Positions 8,633 to 16,673 of a stretch of DNA of 64,000 nucleotides are shown piece by piece. This DNA is from Crocinitomicaceae bacterium. GTDB lineage: Bacteria; Bacteroidota; Bacteroidia; Flavobacteriales_D; Crocinitomicaceae. Below the pieces are notes generated by a model. That model was not told where the DNA came from and did not search any database. It was given only the letters and a program-made list of their open reading frames with translations. Every line of letters begins with the position of its first letter. Within the stretch, counting starts at the first letter, position 1. The stretch covers positions 744,001 through 808,000 of the forward strand of contig JADJYC010000002.1 in assembly GCA_016719925.1 (NCBI GenBank), written 5' to 3'. A program made the position numbers and the translations under genes.

Positions 8633-9169
8633 TTATTTTGTTGTCTTAAATCCAATCTTTCTTCGCTCCATTTCAGCTTCATCTTTTGCAATGAATTGAG
8701 TCAGGTAGTCAAATACCAAATCTATTTTTTCATCTTGAGTAGCCATCTTTTTTCTGATTTCTTCAAGTTCAATTAAAAGATCTTTATGTGTCATTAGCAT
8801 TTCACGCATTTTCGCAAAGAGCCGTATAATGCGGATGTTAACTGAAATGGCTCTTCCACTGCTGAGCACACATGACAGCATGGTAATTCCTTGTTCTGTG
8901 AAAACCATTGGTAAATAGCGCGAACCACCCCAATTTAATCTTGAGGTCACAATTTGTGACCTCAAGATTTCAGCCTCATCATCAGACAGTTCGAACATGA
9001 AGTCTTCAGGAAATCGACTAATGTTTCGCTTAACTGCCTGCTTGAGGACTTTAGTCCCCACTCCATATAATTCAGCAAGATCTTTATCAAGCATCACTTT
9101 TTGCCCACGGATTAAATAAATTTTGGTGAGCAGCAGTTCATCCGGAACAGTCAGTTTCTCTTCTTTCAT
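8633..9169 (-). CDS. ORF6N-domain DNA-binding protein, first copy
   Basis: 178 residues from the ATG at 9169 (MKEEKLTVPDELLLTKIYLI). An in-frame extension to 9265 exists but has no counterpart in the other copies; it would also translate the upstream dyad, so I prefer the shorter start. Layout: ORF6N domain (RGQKVMLDKDLAELYGVGTK), PEDFMFELSDDEAEILRSQI, NWGGSRYLPMVFTEQGITML, then the conserved helical tail. First gene of the three-gene unit; the divergent dnaE begins 188 bp away. A dyad lies in the gene and an imperfect one 13 bases before its start, which suggests autoregulation (inference). Confidence 0.88.
   Translation of the reverse strand: MKEEKLTVPDELLLTKIYLIRGQKVMLDKDLAELYGVGTKVLKQAVKRNISRFPEDFMFELSDDEAEILRSQIVTSRLNWGGSRYLPMVFTEQGITMLSCVLSSGRAISVNIRIIRLFAKMREMLMTHKDLLIELEEIRKKMATQDEKIDLVFDYLTQFIAKDEAEMERRKIGFKTTK
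8940..8966. promoter_or_regulatory. 27-bp perfect dyad inside first ORF6N gene
   Basis: Arms CTTGAGGTCACAA and TTGTGACCTCAAG around T8953. Compared with the second copy, the G-C pair at one symmetric position has become A-T in both arms, so the symmetry is kept. On the coding strand one change is silent (TCG to TCA, Ser) and the other is Ala to Val. Confidence 0.65.
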
Positions 9170-9182
9170 AATGAATATTTTA

Positions 9183-9209
9183 TTGGAGGGCACAATTTGC
9201 GACCTCAAA
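9183..9209. promoter_or_regulatory. Imperfect dyad upstream of ORF6N operon
   Basis: Arms TTGGAGGGCACAA and TTGCGACCTCAAA around T9196 pair at 10 of 13 positions. The site lies 13 bases before the first ORF6N start. One half matches the dyad of the second gene (GTCGCAA form), the other the first gene (TTGTG form). Candidate operator. Confidence 0.5.
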
Positions 9210-9356
9210 TTTTGTATTAGTAAAATCTCGTTTTTCCGGGATTGAAATGGGTGTCGGAATAACACCTAAAAAAGTCGCTTTGGAGCGCTAAATATAAAAA
9301 ATAATAAACACGTATTCAGTTAATTGACTTCTTTTTGTTTAAAAAATAGTCGTTAA

Positions 9357-12300
9357 TTGGTTAAATATTCGTTATTTTGTATATCAAAACTACACGAACA
9401 CTGTTTACAACAGCCCTTAAACCTAAAACGTATCTACCTCAACACGCACACATATTACAGTTTGCGGTACGGGACTCTCAGCCCCCAAACACTGCTAAAT
9501 ATGTCAAGGGCATATGGATTAAATACGTTTGCGCTGACAGACATCAACAACACATCAGCCTGTCTTGAATTTATACGTGAGTCACCCAGGTACAATATCA
9601 AACCTGTAATTGGTGTTGATTTCAGAAATGGGGTAGAGCAGCTTTTTGTAGCGCTTGCAAAAAACAATGCCGGTTTTGAAGAAATCAATTCGTACCTCAC
9701 GCCTTTTTTACAAAACAAAACAGAAACTGAAAATGGTACACTTCCCATTCCTGAACAAGCACCTGATTTTGAAAATGTATTTGTGATTTATCCGTTCAGA
9801 CGGAATCAAAATTATCCGTTGAGAGAGAATGAATTTATAGGCATTGCACCCGCTGATCTGGATTATATCCGCATCAAAAAAAAAGATGTTTCTAAGGCAG
9901 TGATTTTGCAAACTGTAACATGCTGCAGCAAAAAAGATTTTAATGCACACCGTTTGCTGCGTGCCATTGATAAAAATGTGTTGTTGAGCAAACTTGATCC
10001 GGCAGAACAGGGAGATGAAAATCATAAAATGCTTCCACCGCATGAATTGCTGAAATTGTATGAAGAATTTCCGGGGGTAATTCAAAACACAAAAAATGTA
10101 CTGGATGCCTGTTCTGTTTTTTTTGATTTTTCAGATGATGCTGAACCGCAGAATCAAAAACATTATACAAACAGTGCTGAAGAAGACGAAGCACTTTTAT
10201 TGAAATTGTGTCAGCAGGGAGTTGAGTACAGGTATCCAGATAAAACAACAGAAATTCAGGCGCGCATTGACAAAGAATTAAGCACCATTAAACAAATGGG
10301 ATTCATTTCCTATTTTCTGATGAACTGGGACATTGTCTCCTACGCACGTTCCAAAGGGTATTTCTATGTCGGGCGTGGAAGCGGCGCTAACAGTGTAGTA
10401 GCATATTTACTCAGAATTACAGATGTAGATCCCATTGAACTGGATTTGTATTTTGAACGCTTTATTAATTTGTACCGGACAAATCCGCCTGATTTTGATA
10501 TTGATTTTTCCTGGCGCGACCGGGATGATGTGACGGCGTATATTTTCAAACGCTTCAAAAATGTTGCGCTGGTAGCAACATATAACACCTTTCAGCAAAA
10601 AGCAGTGATGCGTGAACTGGGAAAAGTATTTGGTTTGCCCAAAGAAGAAATTGACAGTTTGGGAAGTCGTTATGTATCCAACCGGGACATCAATCAACTC
10701 ACACAATTGGTATTGAAATACAGTGAATACATTCATGGTTTTCCCAGTCACCTGAGTATTCATTCAAGCGGAATTGTCATTACTGAAAAACCCATTCATT
10801 ATTTCACCGCCACATTTATGCCGCCCAAAGGATTTCCTACCATTCAGTTTGATATGCACATTGCTGAAGATGTTGGGCTTTACAAATTTGATATTCTCAG
10901 TCAGCGCGGTTTGGGCAAAATAAAAGACACAATAGAAATCATCCGAAAAACAAAACCCAATGATCCGCCTATTGACATTCATGACATGAAGCGATTCAAA
11001 CAAGATGAACGAATCAAAGACATGTTGCGCAACGCAAAAGCCATTGGATGTTTTTATGTAGAGTCACCCGCCATGAGAATGTTGTTGCGTAAACTGAGGG
11101 TTGATGATTATCTGGGACTGGTTGCTGCAAGTTCTGTTATTCGTCCCGGGGTTGCACAATCAGGCATGATGCAGGCATACATTCAGCGGTTTCGTAATCC
11201 TGAAAAAAGAAAAGAAGCGCATCCTGAATTATTGAAACTCATGCCTGAAACTTTTGGTGTGATGGTGTATCAGGAAGACGTAATTAAAGTAGCACATTTT
11301 TTTGCCGGACTTACTTTAGGGGAAGCAGATAAAATGAGAAGAGGGATGTCAGGTAAATACCGTTCAAGAGAAGAGTTTGATCAGGTGAAAGCAAAATTTT
11401 TTCAAAACTGTTTGGAGATGGGTCGTGACCCTGAAGTAACTGCTGAAATCTGGAGACAAACAGAAAGTTTTGCGGGCTATGCGTTTGCAAAAGGACACTC
11501 TGCATCATATGCGGTAGAAAGTTATCAGAGTCTTTTTTTGAAAGCGTATTATCCGCTTGAATACATGGTGGCTACCATCAATAATTTTGGCGGATTTTAT
11601 CGTACTGAATTGTATGTGAACGAAGCACGTTTGCACGGCGGAATTATTCATCCGCCTTGTGTAAATCAAAGTGAAATTGAAACCACGCTCTATGAGAATC
11701 ACATCTATTTGGGGTTCCATATGCTGATGTCATTTGGAAGCGAATTCTGCAAATGAAATTGTAAATGAAAGACAAGAAAATGGCCCGTTCAAAACATTCA
11801 ATGATTTTATTGACCGCGTTGAAATTTCACTGGAACAAATCAGCATTTTAATTCGGATAGATGCGTTTCGGTTTACCGAAAAAACAAACGCCAATTATTG
11901 TGGGAAGCGCATTTTAAAATGGATAAACGTGATTCCCGCATCCGCAGGCGCGGGTCGCGACCTGTCCCTGCGGATGCGGCGGATTATGCCATGAAAGATT
12001 TGTTCCGCATTCAACGTCCTGAATACAAAATTCCGCAGCTGGAAAATTCCTGGCGTGAAGATGCATTTGATCAGATTGAATTGCTGACGTTTCCATTGAG
12101 TAACCCCTTTGATCTTTTGCGGCCGGATAATTCCGAAACGTCATCCGCAGATTATTCCGCAGGCGCAGATCATTCCGTAGGCGCAGATCGCGACCTGCGC
12201 CTACGGAATGATGCGTGTCTGCGAAGGGCAAATGATTTACCAAATCACATAGGTCAATTTATTTGGATTAAAGGATATCTCATTCACCGAAAACATACGC

Positions 12301-12587
12301 AAACCAAACAGGGTACTTCCATGTATTTTGGAACCTTTATTGACGAAGAAGGAGAGTGGCTGGACACTGTTCATTTTCCACCGGTGGCGCAGCAATTTCA
12401 GTTCCGCGGAACGGGAGTATATAAAGTGCACGGCAGGGTGATAGAAGATTATGACTGTATTACGGTAGAAGTAGATTTTATGGAAAAGATGGATGTGATA
12501 GAAGATCCAAGATACAGTGAGGTGAAAGATGAAGAAAAAGAAAAAACAGTGGTGACGCGCAATAGAAGAGTTGATTATAGGAATTAA
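9357..12587 (+). CDS. dnaE: DNA polymerase III alpha-type subunit (error-prone DnaE class), two frame breaks
   Basis: About 1076 residues once restored. An N-terminal PHP domain (YLNTHTYYSLRYGTLSPQTL, TFALTDINN) is followed by the polymerase core (GYFYVGRGSGANSVVAYLLR; NPPDFDIDFSWRDRDDV; SSVIRPGVAQSGMM; GEADKMRRGMSGK; AYAFAKGHSASYA) and a C-terminal OB-like part (IGQFIWIKGYLIHRKHT). The frame is lost near 11734 (one extra T; the middle piece reads LEANSANEIVNERQENGPF) and regained near 11885 (one A too few; QLLWEAHFKMD). Both sites are base runs, so error is likely. Two GC-rich palindromes interrupt the C-terminal third. The start is uncertain: TTG 9357 is used, no ATG precedes the PHP domain. 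The short length and dinB downstream suggest the translesion class. Confidence 0.8.
11936..11979. repeat. GC-rich palindromic element inside dnaE
   Basis: Arms CCGCATCCGCAGG and CCTGCGGATGCGG (13 bp, perfect) enclose a second palindrome, GGTCGCGACC at 11953-11962; the whole can fold into a nearly continuous hairpin of about 22 pairs. Its GC content is far above the surroundings and it is translated as an extra segment between LLWEAHFKMDKR and the following conserved block. Confidence 0.65.
12171..12210. repeat. Second GC-rich palindromic element inside dnaE
   Basis: Arms CATTCCGTAGGCGCAG and CTGCGCCTACGGAATG (16 bp, perfect) around ATCGCGAC. A partial direct copy of the left arm precedes it at about 12152-12170. 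It shares the TCGCGACCTG core with the element at 11936, so they belong to one family. It encodes HSVGADRDLRLRND in the dnaE frame. Confidence 0.65.
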
Positions 12588-12732
12588 GGACAAAGGACAA
12601 AGGGCAAAGGACAGAGGGAAAAGTGAAAAGCAAAAAAGGGAGTAATGATCAAGAAGAATAATTCCCTTGTCCTTTTAGCTTTTCCTAACTCTCAAAAAAT
12701 CCCTTTGTCCTTAGCCCTTTGTCCTCTGCCCT
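12588..12732. repeat. Low-complexity inverted repeat between dnaE and dinB
   Basis: A purine-rich run of AAGGACAAAGGGCAAAGGAC type (12588-12619) is matched by its imperfect reverse complement (12701-12732, CCCTTTGTCC, CCCTTTGTCCTC). The repeat fills the gap and could form a long imperfect hairpin just before dinB. No T tract, so not a typical terminator. Confidence 0.5.
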
Positions 12733-12740
12733 AAAAAAAC

Positions 12741-13946
12741 ATGAACGCAATAATGCATATGGATTTAGACACATTTTTTGTGTCGTGTGAGCGGTTGTTA
12801 GACAGCAGGCTCAATGGAAAACCTATTTTGATTGGCGGCACATCAGACAGGGGAGTAGTAGCATCATGCAGTTATGAGGCGAGGCGGTTTGGTATTCATT
12901 CGGCAATGCCCATGCGCATGGCACGGCAGCTTTGTCCGGAGGCAATTATTTTGCGGGGCAATTCTGGTACGTACAGTAAATATTCAGAAGATGTTACTTC
13001 AATCATTCGTGAAAGTGTGCCGGTTTATGAAAAATCATCCGTCGATGAATTTTATTGTGATCTTACCGGTGTAGATAAATTTTACGGCTGTTATAAAATG
13101 GCGAGTGAGTTGCGTGAGAAAATCATTCGCGAAACGGGTCTTCCTATTTCATTTGGATTATCTGTCAACAAAACCGTTTCTAAAATTGCCACCGGTGAAG
13201 CAAAACCAAATAATAAACTTCGCATTGAAAGCGGAACAGAAAAAAATTTTCTGGCACCGCTGTCCGTAAAAAAAATTCCGATGATTGGTGACGTAACATA
13301 CCGTGCACTATGCAACCTGGGTGTCAAACGCATTCAAACCATTCAGGAAATGCCAATGGAAGTGATGGAAAAGGTGTTTGGTAAAAACGGAATCATCATG
13401 TGGAAGAAGGCAAACGGTATTGATAATTCTCCGGTGGTTCAGTATCACGAACGCAAATCTATTTCTACAGAACGCACATTTGACAAAGACACCATTGATG
13501 TGAAAAAACTGGAAGGTTTAATTGCTGCCATGGCTGAAAATTTAGTGTTTCAATTGCGCCGCGGGAATAAGCTGACAGCTTGTGTGACTATCAAAATCAG
13601 GTATTCAGATTTTCAGACGTTCACTTTGCAGAAACAAATTCCATACAGCGCGTCTGATCATCATGTGATTCCGGTTGCCATTGAACTCTTCAGAAAACTA
13701 TATAATCGCCGCATGCTGGTCAGATTGATTGGTGTACGTTTCAGTTATTTGGTAGAAGGAGGTCATCAGATTAATTTATTTGAAGATACAGAGATCATTA
13801 AACTCTATCAGGCCATGGATAAAATTCGTGAGAAGTATGGTGACCGTGCCATCATGAAAGCGGTGGGAATGGAAGCAAAAACAATTGGCCGCTGGAATCC
13901 ATTTAATGGGGAGCCACCGCCGTTGCTGGCGCACAGGCATCAGTAG
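12741..13946 (+). CDS. dinB: DNA polymerase IV (Y-family translesion polymerase)
   Basis: 401 residues. The start MNAIMHMDLDTFFVSCERLL carries the catalytic Asp residues at 8 and 10; VVASCSYEARRFGIHSAMPM is the Y-family finger/palm signature; SSVDEFYCDLTG holds the second catalytic Asp-Glu pair (consensus SIDEAFLD, here Phe-Tyr-Cys). GLSVNKTVSKIATGEAKPN follows, then the HhH thumb (KKIPMIGDVTYRALCNLGVK) and a little-finger domain (SISTERTFDKDTIDVKKLEG). The end NLFEDTE resembles a clamp-binding motif. It follows dnaE by 153 bp on the same strand; together they resemble a damage-inducible mutagenic pair, though no LexA site was recognised. Confidence 0.93.
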   Translation: MNAIMHMDLDTFFVSCERLLDSRLNGKPILIGGTSDRGVVASCSYEARRFGIHSAMPMRMARQLCPEAIILRGNSGTYSKYSEDVTSIIRESVPVYEKSSVDEFYCDLTGVDKFYGCYKMASELREKIIRETGLPISFGLSVNKTVSKIATGEAKPNNKLRIESGTEKNFLAPLSVKKIPMIGDVTYRALCNLGVKRIQTIQEMPMEVMEKVFGKNGIIMWKKANGIDNSPVVQYHERKSISTERTFDKDTIDVKKLEGLIAAMAENLVFQLRRGNKLTACVTIKIRYSDFQTFTLQKQIPYSASDHHVIPVAIELFRKLYNRRMLVRLIGVRFSYLVEGGHQINLFEDTEIIKLYQAMDKIREKYGDRAIMKAVGMEAKTIGRWNPFNGEPPPLLAHRHQ

Positions 13947-14157
13947 AAAAACTTGTTTGTTGGAAAATTAATACATAAAAAACTGAAAAACCGATCCATC
14001 TGAAAGTTGAGGAAACGTATCACTAATTTGCGCACAAAAGGAAAAAACAAGATCGCAAAATGAATTGGCAATTACCTTATGTTGTTAAAAAGGAACACTC
14101 CTGATGAATTCATTGTAAACGGAACCGTGCTAATCAGACCAGAAATTAGAGGTATAA

Positions 14158-15282
14158 TTATTTAATTTTTTTGGGTTCCATCTCCATGCCGCAAATTACA
14201 CATTTTCCCGGGGTCTTACTCTCTCCCCCCTCGCAATTCATCGAGCAGGAGTAAATAGTTTCACCATCAGAGGGAACCACCTTCTCTTTTATAAGGAAAC
14301 GATATGCCAATCCGGCTGTAAAAAGATGCTTGGATGCAATCTGTGTTCCATTTACATGCTCATACAATGGTACTTCATAGAGCATAAACAAATTAAATGA
14401 TCTGTAATTAAAATTAAACTGCGGCACGAAAGAAAGTTTTGTACTGCCGGTTGAGTTGACATCGACATTGTAATAGGCAAGTAGATCAATGTTGTCAGCG
14501 GCCTGCATTTGACTTATGTGCTCGCCTTTCAGCTGCAGGTTAAGGCCAAAATTATCATAAAAAGATTTTCCGATGAACAGCCCAAGGCTTGAATAATCCC
14601 CAAATTTTTCTCCTAATGAGTTCCATCCTTTTTTAATATAAAGCGCGTTTGCAAAAACACGTATTCCACTCTTGTTAAATCCTCTGTAAAGAAAGGAGTA
14701 AAAAATAAAATCGTGTGATCCGTTGGTTGGCTGAACAAGCGGTGGTGCTGTAGTGTAAATTTGTGTTCCGTTTATTGGATTTACAAAAGCAACTATTGAA
14801 TCAGTGTGGTTTCCAAGTGGAATTTTATAACCAAGTCCCAGCGTAATTTCAGTGTGTTGTTTTGTCGTTTTTTTATTCAGCACATCATAACGAGGAAAGA
14901 TTATCAGATCAGCGATTCCAGATGACTGAATTATTTCTGATTTGTTCAAAACAGAATCATAAAAACCAGTTTGTGTTTTATTTAAATAATAACCTGACTC
15001 CAGCGAAATGGTAAAGTTTTTTGTTACACCGTACGCAATTTTTGAGTAAACATAATTGCTAGAGAAATTTTCAAAAAGTTTTGCGGTATCCTGGCTGCCT
15101 GAATGAAATTTATCGCTGTTCAGGAATTGATAACTGGCAGAAAATTCAAACTGCCGCACTTTGAGAACGCCTAAGGATCCGCCACCCGTGATTGGACTGC
15201 CGGCTCCTCCCGCACAGCAACCCTGTCCATATAGTTTGCTGTTCAAAAGAAAAAAAAACGACGCCAGAAATAAATACTTCAT
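14158..15282 (-). CDS. Outer-membrane beta-barrel with C-terminal heavy-metal-binding motif
   Basis: 374 residues from the ATG at 15282 (MKYLFLASFFFLLNSKLYGQ, a signal peptide); ATGs just upstream add nothing. The mature part begins GCCAGGAGSPITGGG and continues with alternating strands typical of a transporter-like barrel (FEFSASYQFLNS, FTISLESGYYLN, LGLGYKIPLG). The last 30 residues, YSCSMNCEGGESKTPGKCVI then CGMEMEPK, match the small metal-binding module YxCPMHP-PGKCPxCGM found on Cu/heavy-metal efflux proteins, with Asn-Cys in place of His-Pro. Likely sits in the outer membrane and handles metal ions (inference). Isolated gene; no efflux pump adjacent. Confidence 0.7.
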   Translation of the reverse strand: MKYLFLASFFFLLNSKLYGQGCCAGGAGSPITGGGSLGVLKVRQFEFSASYQFLNSDKFHSGSQDTAKLFENFSSNYVYSKIAYGVTKNFTISLESGYYLNKTQTGFYDSVLNKSEIIQSSGIADLIIFPRYDVLNKKTTKQHTEITLGLGYKIPLGNHTDSIVAFVNPINGTQIYTTAPPLVQPTNGSHDFIFYSFLYRGFNKSGIRVFANALYIKKGWNSLGEKFGDYSSLGLFIGKSFYDNFGLNLQLKGEHISQMQAADNIDLLAYYNVDVNSTGSTKLSFVPQFNFNYRSFNLFMLYEVPLYEHVNGTQIASKHLFTAGLAYRFLIKEKVVPSDGETIYSCSMNCEGGESKTPGKCVICGMEMEPKKIK

Positions 15283-15342
15283 CATTGAACAATAGCCGGG
15301 ATCAAACAAAAATGATTAAAGCACTCACAGACATTTTTTGAA

Positions 15343-16106
15343 TTAGTGAGAGATTTTTATATCCAGAATTTCAGTGTGGTTTCCTGCGGTAAATTTTATA
15401 AAATAACTACCAGGAGTCAATGAATTCAGAGTAATTTTCTGATCATAATTCCGGCTGTTAAATTGCCTGGCTGAATTAGATAAATAGTTTCTCCCAGCAT
15501 ATTTATAACTTCAATTTGCACCGTAACGGCATACTGCAAAGTAAAGTGTAACTGAACAAAGTCACTTGAGGGATTTGGAAAAGCCCGTAGTTGAAAATCA
15601 TAATCTTTTATCTGAGCAATGCCAACCGAAGCTGCAAGTGCTTCATCAATCGCTGCTTCTAAATCAGGCTGAGATATTGTTCCGTTTACGTTAAAAAAAA
15701 CAGTATGGTCTGGTCCGCCAATGACCACCGTTTTTGGCATTCCGGCAACACCATAATCTGACATGTCAACATTAGCGTTGGAAAAAACAGCGTCTGTTGT
15801 GATTGCATTAGCAGACGCCCAATTGGTAAGCGTTAAACAGGTATTATCTGCGTAGTCATCACTTAAATAGAAAACTATATCAGGATTGGCATAACTTTCT
15901 ACAATAGCTGAAGCTGTAGCTGCCGGAGCAATGCAAGTGCCACACGGCATTACCCAGGTTATTACCACGACCTTGCCTGACTCCAATTCAGAAAATAAAT
16001 CATGGTTAACGGCATTACAGTCTGAACAATTAAAATTAGTAGCTGTTTGGCTAATGGCAGGCATAGTTAAAAACATCAGCATTGTCAAAGTAATTATTCT
16101 ATACAT
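15343..16106 (-). CDS. Secreted thioredoxin-like protein with T9SS sorting tail, one frame break
   Basis: About 254 residues when restored. A signal peptide starts at the ATG at 16106 (MYRIITLTMLMFLTMPAISQ); an ATG 8 codons earlier is possible. Then comes a thioredoxin-like domain with VVVITWVMPCGTCIAPA, whose CGTC is the redox pair, and GVAGMPKTVVIGG with the cis-Pro. From about residue 170 the C-terminal sorting domain reads RAFPNPSSDFVQLHF. The frame is lost at about 15448 in AATT: with one extra A the protein continues YDQKITLNSLTPGSYFIKF and ends at 15343. This type resembles Omp28/TlpA-like proteins exported by T9SS. No partner genes nearby. Confidence 0.75.
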
Positions 16107-16411
16107 AAGGACAGTGTTTAATTTGCTCACGTCAGATTGCAGAAAAAGTGTGAAATCTAAGATACTGTTTTTTGAGGGTCGGAGGGAATATTAATGTTTA
16201 AGTAGCTTATGCTTTTTTGGTGAATGAATAATTTATTGTTACCAAGAGCCTTTTAAATGGAGAAGTATGCTGCATTCGACAACATTTATGATTAATATCA
16301 GTGAAGTGTCCGGATAAACTTGACAAAAAATTTTCTATCAGACCGGCTTTGATTAAAACTGGGAAAAGATAATTCTAAGGTACGTGAATTTGTTTTTTTT
16401 CAGCGATGCAT
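16107..16411. other. Intergenic, no gene seen
   Basis: About 300 bp upstream of the thioredoxin-like gene. It is AT-rich, has no convincing open frame or RNA signature, and must contain that gene's promoter. A TTTTTTTT run lies near 16393-16400. Confidence 0.5.
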
Positions 16412-16588
16412 GTAATTAATTTGCGGAGAGAGGGGATTACTAAAGTGATCCCTGAAGCGGGGATCCTTGATCAACGGTTAATTCAATTCAATCTGCGAAA
16501 AGCAGATTGCTTCGCTCCATTACGTCAGAAAATCAAGCGAGCTTGTTTTCTGTCTTCATTGCGCTCAGTCCAATTGAATTAATGGTTG
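16412..16588. repeat. Structured segment with duplicated tRNA-Ser 3' end
   Basis: Bases 16421-16435 (TTGCGGAGAGAGGGG) repeat the 3' end of the tRNA-Ser gene found at 16586-16600, and the similarity extends outwards (AATTAAT). Between the copies lie three hairpins: GATCCC/GGGATC near 16447-16465, CAATCTGC/GCAGATTG at 16489-16509, and a CAGAAAA-CAAGC/GCTTG-TTTTCTG stem at 16526-16552, plus an outer inverted repeat TTAATTCAATT / AATTGAATTAA. It could be an attachment-site scar, a terminator region or a small RNA. Confidence 0.5.
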
Positions 16589-16673
16589 CGGAGAGAGGGG
16601 GATTCGAACCCCCGTTACATTTCTGTAAACACGCTTTCCAAGCGTGCGCGTTCAGCCACTCTGCCATCTCTCC
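16589..16673 (-). tRNA. tRNA-Ser (anticodon GGA)
   Basis: The minus strand folds as a class II tRNA: acceptor GGAGAGA / TCTCTCC with discriminator G, D arm around GCAGAGTGGCTGAA, anticodon arm GCACGCTTGGAAAGCGTG with loop CTTGGAAA and anticodon GGA, a variable arm (TTTACAGAAATGTAA) and T arm GGGGGTTCGAATCCCCC. CCA is not encoded. Its 5' side abuts a 14-copy tandem array whose units resemble its own first half. Confidence 0.93.

Noticed and set aside
7564..9169. Prophage remnant suggested by ORF6N genes
   Set aside because: No integrase, capsid, tail or lysis genes nearby; ORF6N genes are common in Bacteroidota chromosomes.
9377..9568. Small separate gene at the start of dnaE
   Set aside because: It overlaps the PHP domain in another frame and has no signal or family features.
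12588..12732. Terminator between dnaE and dinB
   Set aside because: Inverted repeat is purine-rich, imperfect, with an 80-bp loop and no T tract; kept only as a repeat.
13947..14157. Short frame near 14050-14103 (MNWQLPYVVKKEHS)
   Set aside because: Only 14 codons, no ribosome-binding or promoter support, converging genes on both sides.
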